Position numbers and translations under genes: made by a program. Shown piece after piece: positions 38,801 to 50,227 of a DNA stretch of 64,000 bases. Location: assembly GCA_011319805.1 (NCBI GenBank), contig SJRY01000263.1, positions 1-64,000 on the forward strand. The letters are read 5' to 3'. The notes beneath the pieces were generated by a model. It made no database searches and was not told the origin of the DNA. It saw only the letters and a program-made list of their open reading frames with translations. How positions within the stretch are numbered: position 1 is the first letter of the stretch; the number at the start of each line of letters is the position of its first letter. The DNA comes from Macrocybe gigantea (Eukaryota; Basidiomycota; Agaricomycetes; Agaricales; Callistosporiaceae).

Positions 38801-38876
38801 CGACGAGCTCAACAGCATGCAGACGGAGAATGGCGCTTTGAGAGCGCAGCTGAGGGCGCGGGACAGAGCCAAGTAG
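35834..38876 (+). CDS. Uds1-domain (up-regulated during septation) coiled-coil protein
   Basis: Three exons: 35834-36469, 36526-38450, 38510-38876, in phase with no break, 975 residues. The first 170 residues are Ser/Pro rich. The Uds1 N domain follows (about 180-310): LLISLLASQAVVDSRDFEIL, EEVEELKKEEQLLSSRLVAA, TKKLALETKIRDAAVHLTKL and RELWKISERANEVRRRLLEH. From about residue 400 the protein is a long coiled coil rich in Glu, Lys and Leu heptads (LEQEKTEWEKERKELVEQQE), with a Ser/Pro linker (about 700-760) and a second coil at the end. In fission yeast Uds1 is induced at septation; the molecular role is not settled. The ATG at 35834 is only 67 bases from the divergent MDM34 start, so the two share a promoter. 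Confidence 0.85.
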
Positions 38877-39055
38877 GACCTTTGGAACACTTTCTTTTCT
38901 TTCGATTTACTCTTCCTTGCGCTGCACGACGGGCAGCCTTGTTTCTGCTGGATTTATCACGACCTGCATACCCATCTATTGCAATCTATGTATGTATGTA
39001 CCATGAAGTAGGTGTTCTTGATGTCAACAAGACAGTTGCGCAAGATCGATGCAAC

Positions 39056-39060
39056 AAAAA
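39056..39060 (-). terminator. Pol III terminator of tRNA-Arg copy 1
   Basis: A run of five T on the minus strand lies 18 bases after the tRNA 3' end, the usual RNA polymerase III stop. Confidence 0.6.
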
Positions 39061-39078
39061 TTATGAAGTGGATACTGG

Positions 39079-39151
39079 AACCCCTGGCGGGATTCGAACC
39101 CGCAACCTCCAGATTAGAAGTCTGACGTCATAACCATTAGACAACAAGGGC
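39079..39151 (-). tRNA. tRNA-Arg (anticodon UCU), copy 1
   Basis: The minus strand folds as a 73-base tRNA without an intron: acceptor arm GCCCTTG with CAGGGGT, D arm GTCTAATGGTTATGAC, anticodon loop CTTCTAA (anticodon TCT, reading AGA), T arm GCGGGTTCGAATCCCGC. The A and B box promoter motifs are inside the D and T arms. Confidence 0.95.
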
Positions 39152-39208
39152 TTCTGAAGTTTTGAGCCAAAATATTGGAAGTGGTCGAATGTTGTTGAGC
39201 GAAAGTAC

Positions 39209-39213
39209 AAAAA
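39209..39213 (-). terminator. Pol III terminator of tRNA-Arg copy 2
   Basis: Five T on the minus strand, 9 bases after the 3' end of tRNA copy 2. Confidence 0.6.
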
Positions 39214-39222
39214 GAATGTTGC

Positions 39223-39295
39223 TACCCCCGGCGGGACTCGAACCCGCAACCTCCAGATTAGAAGTCTGACGTCATAGCCATTAGACAACGAGGGC
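39223..39295 (-). tRNA. tRNA-Arg (anticodon UCU), copy 2
   Basis: A 73-base intronless tRNA on the minus strand, 71 bases upstream of copy 1 and nearly identical to it. Acceptor arm GCCCTCG with CGGGGGT, D arm GTCTAATGGCTATGAC, anticodon loop CTTCTAA (TCT), T arm GCGGGTTCGAGTCCCGC. Differences from copy 1 include compensating changes in the acceptor stem, so both should fold. Confidence 0.95.
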
Positions 39296-39425
39296 TTTTA
39301 ATTTTATTTTCGCCGACATCTACTGGTTTCTGATTGACGCCGCTGAGTGACATCTCTTCAAAACCAACCACTCGTCCAGCCCGTCGTTGAATGACCGCCC
39401 CGAACGACTGCTCCGACCTCCACCA

Positions 39426-42273
39426 ATGTCTTCTCCAGGTAGAGACACTTCAGTGATGTCGAGCTCCCCGGAGTCCGTGTCCCCTGTTCATCGCCGCCCC
39501 AGCGTTTCACTCAGCGACGCCAGCGACTCGACCGCTCGTCTTCGTCATTCCCCGACACTGTCGCGGTCCTATGACCCGAACGACCCACAGGTAAGGGAGC
39601 GCCAACGGACCATGGATGTGGACATGGCCATGCACCTCTCAAGGGCCAGGCGAGACACCATCAGCGTTGCGCTGTCTCCCGACTATGACAAGCAGGGCCT
39701 GCCGAGCTCGCTTCCCGCCCCGTCCCCAGTGACGCCGACAGCGCAGAACCTCGACGCCTCATTCCCCATACTCGTCCAGGACACGATCGAAGAGGAGCCG
39801 TCTTCTATTCCGCCGAGTCAGCCGGCCTCACCGTCGCTCGTAGATTTCAGCCATGATAATCTTCAGCGGAGGCAGGAGCCACCGCGCCTAGCCACTCATA
39901 TAGGTGAAGGCACCCACGCGGGCGAAACGGGGCACGAGGGGTTTGCGCTTCCATCCTCCTCGATCTTCCCCCGACCTACCAAGTCAACCCCCCTCCTCCG
40001 GCGGTACCAGAGTTCCCCCCAGGCCAGAATCGCGTGTCCTCTCTCTATCATTTTGACTTTGCACCCATGGAGGAGTTTGCCGCAGCGGAAAAGACCAAGC
40101 TCGGTCTCGCTGCCGCAGCCGCGACACCCAGGTTCTCCATCAGTGCCTTGCGCGGCGCTGCACGCAGGCCTGTGATAGTCCCGACGCTTGTCCCGCCTCT
40201 GGCCTCTTCCTCCGCTACGCAGCTGACCGAGTCACCGTCCGAGGACGTCGGCGCGGTCTCACAGTCACAGCTTCCGGAGGCACGACAGGACCGACGCCCC
40301 TCTGCCGAACAACAACAAGGGGCAGTCGAGCCATCCACCCACGAGCCCCCGCCATCGCCGTCCATTCTCGCGACGTTGCGCCAGCGCAAGCTGAGTCAGA
40401 GCAACCCCCACCCCCGATCGCACCGCAAGGGCATTGGAGGCAAGATGGCCCTGTTTGAGGCCCAGCTCCTGGATGCCTCGGGCGTGTCTGGCGCCGGTGG
40501 CACGTACCCGTCCAGGGTGTCATATGCCGTCACCGGTCACGCCGGCGCCCCGTACGATGGCATCAGCGCCGGTGGGATCCTCCACTCTGCTGGGCACTAT
40601 TCAGGGCACCACGACAGGCCGTACCGGTTCTCATTCTACTCCAACTCCCTTGGAGCGACCATTCATGCGAGAAGCATCAGCGAGCTGCCCGCTGAAGGTC
40701 AGACCTTTGAGGACCTGTTCACAGGGGTACGTTTGAAGTTTGACGACATACGAGCTTGGTCATTCATCGACATGATGAATCTTACAGAATCACCATGAGG
40801 GAAAGAAGGATAACCCAACTGTCCTGACCGGCGCGGACAGTACCCCCGCCTCCAAGAAGCCTTCTTCATTGTTGACCAGCAGCCGGCCAAGTACAGCGGC
40901 TACGATGGCCAGCGCAGCCACCACAGCCAGCGAGACACCCGGTAAAGTCGCACCAGATCAGAAAACAGACTTTATGGGAAAGGCCAACAGCAACTACGGC
41001 AACAACGGCGGCGATGGCATCCCTGGCATCCCTGGTTTCCCGAATGATGAGAATACGTGGTGGTTGGACGTCCAAAGCCCGACAGATGAGGAGATGAAGA
41101 ATGCTCAGCAGGGTCTTCAACATACATCCACTGACAACAGAAGATATCCAAATGGAAGAGACTAGAGAAAAGATCGAGCTGTTTAAAAACTATTATTTGT
41201 CTGTTTCCGGAGCTTTGAACAGGATCAGTACAGCCCAACGTATCTCGAGCCTCTGAACATGTACATCATCGTCTTCCGTGAAGGCATTCTATCCGTAAGT
41301 CTTGTCTTCATTCCTTCAACTCGCAAATAAAAATTTCTTCCCAGTTCCATTTTCGACCGACGCCGCACCCGCAAAATGTGCGTCGGCGGATCAAGCAGCT
41401 CAAGGACTACATCTCTGTGACGTCCGACTGGATCTCGTATGCGCTGATCGACGACATCACCGACGCGTTTGGGCCGCTCATCCAGAGCATCGAGTACGAG
41501 GTCGACTCGATCGACGAGCTCGTGCTCATCCTCAAGGAGACGGAGCAGAGTGACATGCTCAGGCGCATCGGGACGTGCAGGAAAAAGGTCATGGGCCTTC
41601 TCAGACTCATGGGCAACAAGGCCGATGTCGTCAAGGGCCTCGCGAAGAGGTGCAACGAGAACTGGAGGATGGCCCCTACGTCAGACATCGTACGCGTTCC
41701 ATTTGCATCTCATTTTCTGACAATTTATGTGTCATTTCCTATCAGGGTCTATACTTGTCTGACATTCAGGTAGGCTGTCATTTATCGTGGACGTAATTTG
41801 ATAGGCGAGCCAATGCTTCCGCTGCACAGGACCACTTGATCACAATGACGCAAAACTTGAATCATTACGAGAAGATTCTCTCGAGGTCGCACTCCAACTA
41901 CCTCGCGCAGATCTCCATCGAGATGACGGACGCAAACAACCAAATCAACGACGTACTTTCGAAGCTGACCGCGCTCGGTACGGTCCTGATTCCCATGAAT
42001 CTCATCACTGGTGAGCACGCACTGGCATCGGAGTCTGTCCAGGCGATGCCTATTGAAAACGCGTCATACAGGTCTGTGGGGCATGAACGTCCACGTTCCC
42101 GGGCAGGACGTCCCTGTGAGTGCACAAAAACGTAAACATGTCAACCGCTTTGTCAGAACTGAACGTGTGCTCTGATCAAGGGTTACGCATGGTTCATATC
42201 CATCATCGCCTGTCTGGCTGCCTTTGCCGTCATTGGTGGTTTCCTGACCTACAAGCTCATGGTCCGCAGATAG
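39426..42273 (+). CDS. CorA-type Mg transporter (Alr1/Mnr2 family), two missing bases and one extra base
   Basis: Seven exons: 39426-40726, 40788-41294, 41345-41689, 41746-41769, 41830-42010, 42072-42115, 42181-42273. After correction, 831 residues. A long disordered Ser/Pro cytosolic N-terminus (about 450 residues) is followed by the CorA fold: WWLDVQSPTDEEM, MLSRVFNIHPLTTEDIQMEE, LEPLNMYIIVFREGILSFHF, LIDDITDAFGPLIQSIEYEV, then helix 1 (LTALGTVLIPMNLITGLWGM) with the GMN selectivity motif at about 790-792, loop NVHVPGQDVPGY and helix 2 (FISIIACLAAFAVIGGFLTY). It forms pentameric Mg channels in the plasma or vacuole membrane. Exon 4 is only 24 nt. Breaks: one base missing near 39980 and near 41199, one extra A near 41097. 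Plasma membrane (Alr1) versus vacuole (Mnr2) cannot be decided here. Confidence 0.9.
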
Positions 42274-43293
42274 AACTGTTCAAGACATGTCCCCATGCGT
42301 CCTGTCCTCGTCATCTTCATCCACACCACTTCTTAGACGTGTTCCCAACCAAAAGCAGCGAACCTTCAATGTCTTCCTTTTTTTGCGACAGCGTAACGAA
42401 CATTTCAATCCATTGCCCGCCGCAACATAACATCATTTGCATACAAACGCATTTATTTCTTTTTGACGGATTCACGTTGCTCGTCTATATGATACAGCCT
42501 TATCCTGACCTTTTCGTCCCCGTAATACCTCGCTTGACGACTTTTTTTTTTACGAAAGGACGAAACGCCACGCGAAAAGAAGAGAAAGATCAAGTCTGCC
42601 ACAGTAACTAGGTTATTTGTTTTATTTTGTGCCATTATTTTTCTTATGCTCCCATATCATCGACTCGTTCATCCATCCAAGAACAGAACATGTATCGGGC
42701 TTCTTGCACCGGTCTCCTTCCTCCCTGGCAATACGTTATGGTCCTCATCATTATCATTGTCCATGTACTAGAATCCGGCTTCGGGTCTCGTTCACAAATA
42801 CAGGCATTATAACCAGGTTGATCGTAGATTCATACATGTGTCGCCGAAAATGGCTATGTGCCTACCATATCGGGAAATGACGGACAGGTGACGCAGCTCG
42901 AAAAGGCCAGTAAGCGATGGACGGTTTCTCCCGCGCCACGTGAAATGGAGACGGATTACGAAAAGATGCCAAAGTTAAGTATCGGCTAGACATCTCCATT
43001 CCGCCTCACTGTGACAACTTGCTTATTTGCGTTCTAAATTATTTTCACTGGACATGCGATGTGGCAGTATTCTGTCCCTCAAACACTGTTCAGCAACAGA
43101 TATGCATTGTATCATTCCGTAAAAAAAATTTGGTAGCACACGATAGCAGTACAAGATGAAAAATATACAAAACCGACAGACACATCATCAGCGACGACAC
43201 TTGGCGTTTGAGATTGGAGGAGGGGAAGTTGGGTTAATAATTAGAAATTATGCAATGGGAAGGAGACAGAGAGGGAGATCAACGCCGACATCA
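42274..43293. other. Convergent 3' intergenic region
   Basis: Between the ends of the CorA gene and the KDM5 gene. It is T-rich with several open frames below 165 codons; none has recognisable protein content. Probably two 3' UTRs. Confidence 0.5.
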
Positions 43294-46200
43294 TTATGAT
43301 CGGCTGGGCGTCATGACCGGGTTGCTGTGGTGCATCAGAGGCGATACACTAGAACCGCTGCGGGAAGGCTGTGGCGGCACATATGATGATCTCGGTGAAG
43401 TCATGACCGTCTGATTCACGGGTGATACGATCATCGCCAACGAGGGTGACAATGTCTGCACAGGATGTGTAGGCACGGACGGCGGTGGAGAGCTAGGCGC
43501 TGGGGGAGGCAAGGCTCGTCGCTTTGGCGGCGCCGAGGACGAGGACGACGGTGTCCTGGAGACGCTGTTATTCTCTATCGGTGAGACCTCTTCAGCATGC
43601 TTTCGTTTCCTTGACGAAGGCTGGGGAGTCGAACGAGACGAGTTCGGCTGCCGGCGTTGTGTGGAAGGCGGTTGAGATGGCGTAGTCACGGCACCCCACC
43701 TTGACCAAGGTTGCCCTGGCGGAAGGTAAGAAGACTGAGATGTTTGTGGCGGAATGTACGGAGCCGGTGGATTGAGAGGTGGTTCAACTGGACGTGGTAT
43801 TTCCGGATCGGGTGGCGTGTATGACATCAGTTGGACAAAAACTGTCCTGTCGTAGGGTTCCTGCACGTTAGTGTACAGTATGTCTCTGCTTGCTGCCTTC
43901 ATCATCGCTGGGATGTCGACGTATAAACCCGGCCGCATCTCCGCTGTAGACAAAAATAAGTCGGAGTACAGACAGAAAATAACACCAACATACGGGGCAA
44001 GACTCTGACGTCGCAGTAGGGATACCGCTTGTTCTTTCGCAAGCAGCAGATGGGGCATTGGTATCGGGAAGAGCCGCTGTCCACATAGTGGACACATTTC
44101 TGGTGATACAATCTCTTGCATGAATCGCATGTGATCGTCGAATATTGGCTCGCGGCCTGCGAGGCACCAATGCTTCTACAGAAACATCGCGTACCATCCG
44201 AGGAGTCCTTGCTCACATCCTGGGCAAAGACAAAACGAGGGCGATATTTCCTCTTCGGCCCCGCAAGAATACGATGCAATCCCGCAAGGTCCAACCCGAA
44301 TGAAATCTCTGGCGTCGGAGACACCGCAAATTGGATCTTGTAGAGCTTCCGCATGAAATGCCTGACTTGTTGTATCTTATCTGGTGTCTGGTTTCGGGCT
44401 TGCTTGTGAAAGATAAGAATTGTCCGATGACGCATGATAAACGGTCGATCCTGTGGATTATGGTTTCCAGTTCTTTCCAGTCCTTGGAATAAAATTTCGT
44501 TATCTCAGGCGCACGATGCAAGATGGCCGGCAAGAAAGCGAAATGCCAATTGCGCTCCTTTCGAATTGCGCCATTCCAATGATGATGATCACAAAACGGA
44601 CAGGAACCGCCATTTTTGGCACATTCTCCGTGGAATCGAGCCGCACAATGATCGCACTGGACGGCATCCGATTTAGTCGCCGGAGGGGGCGGATGAACGG
44701 GCGTACTGCAGATGCAGGTCAGATACTCGTCTCGGACGGCATCGTCGTCGTCTGGATCCGTGCATGCCATAACGTCTTCGTAGACGTCCCTATGAGCTTC
44801 ATTGTGCACATGGCAGTACCAAGGAAGCTCGGTGATCCACTGATCATGCAACTTGAACTGCCCATCAAGTTTATCGAGACTGGGAAGCGAGAAAACGCTG
44901 CGGAATGAGACGTTGTGTTCTTTCCATTGCCGGATTGATTCCAAGTCATTCTGCAAGCCTTGGGTATGCTGGTTTCTAAGAATTTTGTCGCATTCAAGTT
45001 CGACCTGTAACGCGTTCTGCGTGACTTGAACCAGCTTTTGCACATAGGGCGTGACGTATTCCTCTGCGCGCCTGAGGAATCGGGAAACGTCCTGAACTTT
45101 GGGCTTAGGAGAGTTCGGCTCGGGGTTTAGCCACGCCTTGGCCTGCTTGTCGAAATCCCTGGCCTTGGCCCGAGCTGTCCTGACCTTGTCGAGGACCTCG
45201 GGATCGAATGGGAAAGCCGGATCCGGTTCAGCGAATTCATCTAGTTCAGCGATAGTCTTGACAGGTTTCGCCAAAATGGCGTTTGCCTGCTCCTCCCAAT
45301 TACGTCCAACCATCTGCCTATTCTCTAACATCCTCAGATGCTTGTTATCCGGTGGGATATTGCATGCCTGAGCTCGCGCCAAAAGCTGGCGGATGTCATC
45401 AATCGTGAGTGAAGCCTTGTCATCATCCAACTTTTCCTCTAGCTCTTTCACAAGCTGCTCCCGATCGACAATCTTCTCGATTTCTATGAGCTCGTCCAGA
45501 TGAACGTTCAAGTTGGAACTGTTCACTATGAGGCGTTTGCACTCCAAGATGTAGTTATTGCGCTCTTCGACGGCAGGCGGATTTTGCAACAGTTCGTTTG
45601 CCTTTGCTTTCACATCTTCGGATTGCTGCGCTAGATTTCGCAAGGAAGCAATTTCCCCGCAATCAAAGCCCAAGTTATCGACATCTTGAATCAAGGCGTA
45701 GAGCTCGTCTAGACCGCGGTCTGGTCTGTCTCCGGGATCATCCGAATGGGTAGCTGTTTCGCCCGCAGGCAGACGCCCGCGAGACTTGCGTGAGCGTTTC
45801 CTGCTCTGTTTACGAGTGAGGAACGTATTGGCAGAATCGACCCATTCGTTTGCTCTGGTGACGCACTTTCGGAGTGACGTCATCTCCGGAAGAGGGTAAT
45901 TGATGCGATCGCCATCCGCCAACACGGCACGGAGTGATCGAAGCGAAGGACGAGCGTTCTCTTGCAACAGCTTCTGGAGTTTGGCCCTCCAGCCAGTTGG
46001 AACGCCAGCCCGCTCCTTGACCTTGGCCAGCGTATCCTGAAGATCAGCGTCTGTGAACCTCTTGCGCAACGTAAGTTGGTGTACGCGGTTCTCAGGACGA
46101 TGGTCGCAGAGAAGATGTGCATGTTCGACGCAGACAACCTTGGCTGTACACTGACAAGTGATTTGGGAGAGGTAGCAAAATGTCTTGCATATGGTGCACT

Positions 46201-48928
46201 GGTACTGGTCCTCGGCCCGGTCTTCGGACTCGACTACTTCCGAGTATCCTCGGTCCCGGGCAGTCTTCCTGTCTGTAAGCTCGCGATCCACCATCTCCTG
46301 GAGATTATCTGTAAGCCTATTTTTTTTAATGGTAAATAACTCCATCGGACATCAGATGAACAGCAAAGCTCTCACCACAGAGCAGTCTTGATGCTCTGGG
46401 ATTGTTGCGTGATGGTGATCAGAAGTTCGTCGTGCGAAAACACAGGAAGTTTTCGATGTTCGCGATACCTTTGCACGCATTCGCGGCCGAAAGGCAGCCA
46501 ATCGGGCAATGCAAAGTTGACAGCCTCATTGAAGTTGAGCTGTCGGCGTATTAGGCACATGCGACCGCGTCAGCAGCGAGCACACTCACCCCGTGGTTGA
46601 AGCCCGCATGATACGCCTTCGGGAAGGTGATAACGAATTCGCCAGGCCGCTGATTGCACGCGTAGACACGGACACCACTATCCGTTACTCGTTGCGGATT
46701 CATCATTGTGACTAGCTGGAATAGCAGATCAGGCTGGACCTCGAAGAGGTCGGGAGCTTCGCATTTGATTGCGGACTCGAACTTCTCGGCGTCCTCGCCA
46801 GGGATTCCATACCAGGTCTTGGTTTCCCCCAATGCACTAATGATCATCTATCAAAAAAAATTCTTTTTTTCAATGCTCAGAGATGCTCACTAAAATTGAT
46901 ACTATAGGTGTAATGATCCTGGCATGACAGTTTGATTAGCCGCTTTTGGAACTGGTTGACCGAGCAAGAAAAGGCGATCTAACCTCGTTATGCCAACAAA
47001 ACGTTGAAAACACCATGCCAACGTATGTCCAAGGGACAGTCATTCCTGATATATCGGACTTGATATACCGAAGAAGAGAATCCGACACGATGGGAATGTT
47101 ATTCAAGTTCCACGGATCCTTGGAGGAAGGATCTAACGGATGTGTTTCCATAGTAGGCATGGCGCTGGGAACCAAAAATTTGAGCCAGGCGTCAATCAAA
47201 AACCGGAATAGCAATGATGATGTTTACCTTCCGTGAGTCGTGGAGTGGACGTCGGCGCCATACTCGACTTCGACTGTCTCATGGGCAGATTGCACGAGGC
47301 GCCAGAACTCCTGTTCCACGTCATATTCGGACACAACGACGTTACCTATGCGAGTCATGGCAACATCATCCCCTTCCATGTTTTCCGCGTATGACGGCGG
47401 CGGATGTGTTTCAAACCACATCTTTCTAAACTCCAAGTCTCTGGCTTGGAAACTGGACAAGCTATGTTCTTCACCTTCGTCAAAGCCGAAGTCACCACCC
47501 GTGCCTGACAAGCACGTATAGCAGAACCACTGATCTTTAGGAATGGCATCGAGCGGCGGGTCCAGGCAGAACATGTGGAAACCTGCGACAGCGGAACTCT
47601 ATATCGTCGAGGAGCCAAAATAAAGTAGATCAGGCATTACCACAATCACAACCGTCACAGAGAAGCATTTCTTCTCCCCGATTCTTCTTATGGCAGATCT
47701 CACAATGTTGCTATGGAAAACAATAAACCTTTGAGCATTTGGTAAGCGTGTTAAATTACCTCTGAGGTCCCTTTTGTGTCATCCCGCTTGTCATAGAAAA
47801 TAGGTGACGGGATGACAGGGCTGGTCACAATAACCTTCTTGGGTGTCGCTAGAAGAACAAAAAGTTGCAGAAGGACACGCAGCAGGAAGACGAATAACAC
47901 ACCAGCAGGATCCTGTGACGCCACTCGAGTGCTACGTCGTGGCCTCGGCGCTGAGCTGCGGGAAGCATCCTTGTATTCACTGTCGTCGGGCGGCTCCGAC
48001 AAGGGGCTGGATGACGCGGTAAGCGGGCTGGAAAGGGGACTTGTCTCGCCGGCGGTCGAGTTCCTCCGAATGGATTTTGCAGAAGCCTGAATATTGACAT
48101 GAGTCTTGAGATGCGGATCTCGTGAAATGGGTGACGTCGGAATGTTTTTCGCTCGATCGCAAAAATGCTCGTAAGGCAGGATGACTCGAGCGTAGGAATT
48201 CTTGAGCTGAGTCGAGAGACCAGGTATGCCACGATATCCGAGCAAGCGCCCCAGATCGGACCATTTCTTCCCTTTAGTGACCTTGGTGTCAAGCGTTGCA
48301 TATAGTCACACGATGCACTCATGAATGATATGCACACTCACAGCATCATAGCCACCGAGCTTCTGCACCTCCTTACGCAGCAGCCAGAGATCTACGGGCT
48401 TATGATTGATAGTCGGTATAACCACGCGGGAGTTTCCTTGCTGCTTATGGAAGCGGTAGAGCTGTTCCAGAAAATTCAACTTAGCTCTGGAAGACGCCTC
48501 AATGGAATTGAGCCTTTGAAGGCGGGTCCTGAAACGAAAGGTCTAGAAAAAATCAAAATGATATCAAAAAAAAATCTCCGAGGCAAATCAGCGGTACCAA
48601 CCTCTGTATCCGTCACGAAAGGCATTTTCCAACCTTCTGGAGGAATGATTTTGCAGATGCCATAAGCCTTGGCTTCCGCAGCTATAGATCGTATATAATT
48701 CATAGGATCCTTGAAGTCCTCCAGCGTCGGATAATATTCTGGGCAGTCTTCGAGGCCAAACGGTCGAGGAGTTGTCTTATTCGAAGAGGCCCCGGACGAT
48801 GTGCGACGAGGGCTCGATGTCTTGACTGACGTCAAATCCAGGCGTGGCGCTACAGGAATCGGGGGCAGATGCTTATATTTCGCAGTAAAATCATCTCCCT
48901 GCTCAGATTCATCCAGGCTCGGCGACAT
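43294..48928 (-). CDS. KDM5/JARID-type histone H3K4 demethylase (JmjN-ARID-PHD-JmjC-C5HC2-PLU1-PHD)
   Basis: Twelve exons: 48602-48928, 48342-48542, 47903-48281, 47760-47848, 47641-47710, 47228-47582, 46984-47164, 46891-46918, 46590-46836, 46376-46539, 43994-46316, 43294-43943. With two bases restored, about 1671 residues from this Met. Domains in order: JmjN ([18 protein letters not shown]), ARID ([34 protein letters not shown]), PHD1 ([20 protein letters not shown]), JmjC with Fe ligands in CWHNED and YHAGFNHG, C5HC2 zinc finger ([17 protein letters not shown]), PLU-1 helical region, PHD2 ([22 protein letters not shown]). This is the full KDM5 set, as in Ustilago Rum1. It removes methyl groups from H3K4me3/2 with 2-oxoglutarate. 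Breaks: a G run at 46828-46832 (WGETKTWYG) and near 44400. Coding continues upstream of 48928. Confidence 0.92.
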
Positions 48929-49320
48929 TGATCTTGCCTGGTTGTTCAGAGCACTAGCGCCTCTGTCTTGGATTTACGCGGCGCTCGCTTTGATTCGGTT
49001 GACGTCGCAGTGGGTTCAGAACTCCTGGCGGTCAATTCTTTCTCGGAATCAGTGTCAATTTGGATAGCGCCCTCGACTCGAATATTTAGACAAGATGCGA
49101 AGGTAGGCCGAGGTTTACTCGAGAAATTCGAAGGAACATCGGCAGAGCCAGACAGGGAAGGGCTGTCGGTAGAAAAACGAGGGATTTGCCTCGACGAGAC
49201 GGGGTCCCCCGGGAATTCGGAGTAGAAGGACTACCGTGCATGGCTGGGGAGAGGTAGCTTGATTTTTTGGACGAGCTCGAGCTGACCTCTGTCTCCGGTG
49301 GTCGCAATGCTAAGGGAGTG
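48929..49320 (-). other. Probable N-terminal coding extension of the KDM5 gene, frame broken
   Basis: Minus-strand frames here read like one disordered N-terminus cut by single-base shifts: RPPETEVSSSSSKKSSYLSP, then SADVPSNFSSKPRPTF, EGAIQIDTDSEKELTARSSE and a basic KRAPRKSKTEA stretch leading to [17 protein letters not shown], the start of the clear KDM5 frame. One extra G near 48945 joins [15 protein letters not shown]. The true start codon is not resolved; an intron around 49310-49380 is possible. Confidence 0.45.
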
Positions 49321-49528
49321 AATGGCGGAGTTTAAATCAACGCAGGTTATGTTATTTGATGGTTCGGCGTGGGTACTATTTCCTCTTTTGGAGACTAGTG
49401 GCCTTCCTTCCTTCCAAGAAGCCCTGAAGAAGGTTCGAATCCGGCCCAAAGGCCATAGCGCTCCCCTCATCGTCCTTGTTAAAGTCTTGCGGCTCATCTT
49501 CGCCCTTGAGACCTTCAAATTCTCCGCC

Positions 49529-50108
49529 TCAATCAGAGAATGACTCGTCTGATGAGAGGCGCCTGGAAACGCCGACGAAAAAAAAATGAATCGGGCTGCT
49601 TGTCTACAGCACCTCATCCATCCACGCCGTATTAATTCATCCTTCGCGTTACTCCCAAGAGACAGGCCAAAAGAGCGCGTGGCTTTCATCGCACGGCTTT
49701 CCCAAAGGCGATTGTGCTTTAAGGGGTATGTGATCAGAGCCTTAGTTTCCATAAATAGAGCTTCTGAATATCGACTAGGAAGTCACAAGCTGTCACAAAC
49801 TTTATCATTTACGAACTGGCCACCAACGGGATCGGGCAGCCTTTCCACCTTCCATGCGGCCTACACGGGGACCGGTGGTGAAAGGGTGGACCATGCCAGC
49901 GCGCAACCTGCTCTGCAAGCTCTCATCCGCGCGGCTGATTTTTTTGATTCCATTTCTCAGTATTAAACATTTCATCGAGAATGATCGGTTCGCACACCCA
50001 TTCTGAATCGAGAACCTGAGTGACACCGGTCTGGATCATGTGTATTTCAGCATTTTCCCCTAGTTGATTCAGATGGCCAGCGGCGTTGTTGACACGTATG
50101 GTGCCCAA
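49529..50108 (-). CDS. Small unknown protein, frame not fully resolved
   Basis: Starts MGTIRVNNAAGHLNQLGENA and continues IQTGVTQVLDSEWVCEPIIL then DEMFNTEKW, which has the even composition of a folded protein. A later segment, ALITYPLKHNRLWESRAMKA then TRSFGLSLGSNAKDELIRRG, also looks coding and can be spliced (donor GTGCTG near 49600, acceptor TTTCCAG near 49553) to an end RRLSSDESFSD and a stop at 49529. The stretch between about 49760 and 49960 is not in one frame. I do not recognise the family. The segments lie between BST1 and the KDM5 gene on the same strand, with only about 120 bases to the BST1 stop. Confidence 0.35.
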
Positions 50109-50227
50109 GCATCATTCCTGGCAATGGAGATTCCAGGGTCCTAACGCCATTCCGAAAACAAAATGCCGCCTTGTAATTCTAACATACAGATGGCATTACA
50201 AAAGAGAATAAGCTAAGCATGTCTAGG

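Noticed and set aside
42120..42611. Plus-strand open frame of 163 codons
   Set aside because: It starts inside the last introns of the CorA gene and runs into its 3' flank; the composition does not look coding.
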